The notes under the pieces are model-generated. The model saw only the letters and a program-made list of their open reading frames with translations. It was not told the origin of the DNA and ran no database searches. The translations under genes and the position numbers were made by a program. Shown piece by piece: positions 6,986 through 7,469 of a DNA stretch of 7,469 bases. The number at the start of each line of letters is the position of its first letter. The first letter of the stretch is position 1. Origin of the DNA: Alphaproteobacteria bacterium (lineage in GTDB: Bacteria > Pseudomonadota > Alphaproteobacteria > Rhodobacterales > Rhodobacteraceae); NCBI GenBank assembly GCA_003696705.1, contig RFGD01000260.1:1-7469 (forward strand), written 5' to 3'.

Positions 6986-7469
6986 GGATCGACGCCCACC
7001 ACCACCTCTGGGACCTTTCGGCCGTCCACTACCCGTGGCTGATGGCCCGCGGGGTCCGCCGCTTCTTCGGTGACCCGACACCCATCCAGCGCAACTACCT
7101 GATCGACGAGTTCCGCCGCGATGCGGCCGGGTTCTCGGGCTCGGTACATGTGCAGGTCGGCGCGGCCGATCCGATGGCCGAGGCCAGATGGGTCGATACG
7201 GTCGCGGCGTCCGTGCCCGACTGGCGAATGGCACAGGTCGTCTTCTGCGACCTCACCGCCCCGGACCTCGGCAAGCGACTGGATGCATTCCAGAAGCTCA
7301 GGACCGTCCGCGGCGTGCGTCAGATCGTCGGCCGCGCGCCGGGAGAGGACGCCAGAACCGGGACGAACACGCTTCTGGATACGCCCGCATTTCTCGATGG
7401 CCTGAAGGAAGTGGGCCGGCGCGGGCTGTCCTTCGATCTGCAACTCGTCCCCGAACTCATCGAGCGAAC
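6982..7469 (+). CDS. COG3618-type amidohydrolase (TIM-barrel lactonase-like), 3' part missing
   Basis: Only the first 162 residues are in the window and the frame is open to the right edge. The N-terminus MRIDAHHHLWDLS holds the H-x-H metal-binding motif (H6 and H8) at the end of the first barrel strand, typical of the amidohydrolase-2 family (PF04909, COG3618). Further family marks are HYPWL (16-20), SGSVHVQVGAADPMAEARWV (about 53-72) and VRGVRQIVGRAP (about 109-120). The known members are mostly lactonases or related hydrolases (fuconolactonase, rhamnonolactonase, sulfomuconolactonase, 2-pyrone-4,6-dicarboxylate hydrolase), acting in sugar-acid and aromatic breakdown in the cytoplasm. The remaining metal and substrate residues lie beyond the window. 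The start overlaps the double-SnoaL stop as ATGA, so the two are probably made together. The family call is firm; a lactone substrate made by an alcohol dehydrogenase in this cluster is inference. Confidence 0.88.
   Translation, partial: MRIDAHHHLWDLSAVHYPWLMARGVRRFFGDPTPIQRNYLIDEFRRDAAGFSGSVHVQVGAADPMAEARWVDTVAASVPDWRMAQVVFCDLTAPDLGKRLDAFQKLRTVRGVRQIVGRAPGEDARTGTNTLLDTPAFLDGLKEVGRRGLSFDLQLVPELIER

Overview
The window is GC-rich and densely coded, with genes overlapping by 4 bases, Shine-Dalgarno boxes of the AGGGAG/GGAGG kind, and a CUT1-type sugar ABC transporter. These traits suggest an alphaproteobacterium, most likely of the Rhodobacteraceae/Roseobacter type. The taxon is an inference from gene content and codon use; there is no rRNA or other marker here.

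Layout. A divergent promoter region at 5847-5968 splits the window into two transcription units. The leftward (minus-strand) unit reads, in order of transcription: an ABC ATPase of the MalK/UgpC type (5846-4797), a secreted solute-binding protein (4737-3529), a MalF-type permease (3448-2423), a MalG-type permease with a large insertion (2426-1272), a single-domain SnoaL-like protein (1275-739), and a histidinol-dehydrogenase-family enzyme cut off by the left edge (734-1). The last four genes are joined by ATGA overlaps or a 4-base gap. GC-rich hairpins sit on both sides of the binding-protein gene. The rightward (plus-strand) unit has a protein made of two SnoaL-like domains (5969-6985), overlapping by ATGA with a COG3618-type amidohydrolase/lactonase that runs off the right edge (6982-7469).

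How it may work together. The ABC system would import a small polar, carbohydrate-like compound. The HisD-family enzyme, which resembles the catabolic paralogs typified by sulfopropanediol dehydrogenase (HpsN) more than biosynthetic HisD, would oxidise an alcohol to an acid. The COG3618 enzyme would open a lactone or similar ring. The three SnoaL domains, all carrying the same G-x-P-x-TG and D-x-x-H-x-x-x-Q-x-G motifs, are candidate isomerases, cyclases, hydratases or ligand binders. The substrate cannot be told from the sequence. A perfect 16-bp palindrome, TTGCATACGTATGCAA, in the divergent region overlaps the predicted start of leftward transcription and is the likely operator; no regulator gene lies inside the window.

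No tRNA, rRNA, CRISPR array, insertion sequence or phage gene was seen, and there is no gene-free stretch above about 125 bases.
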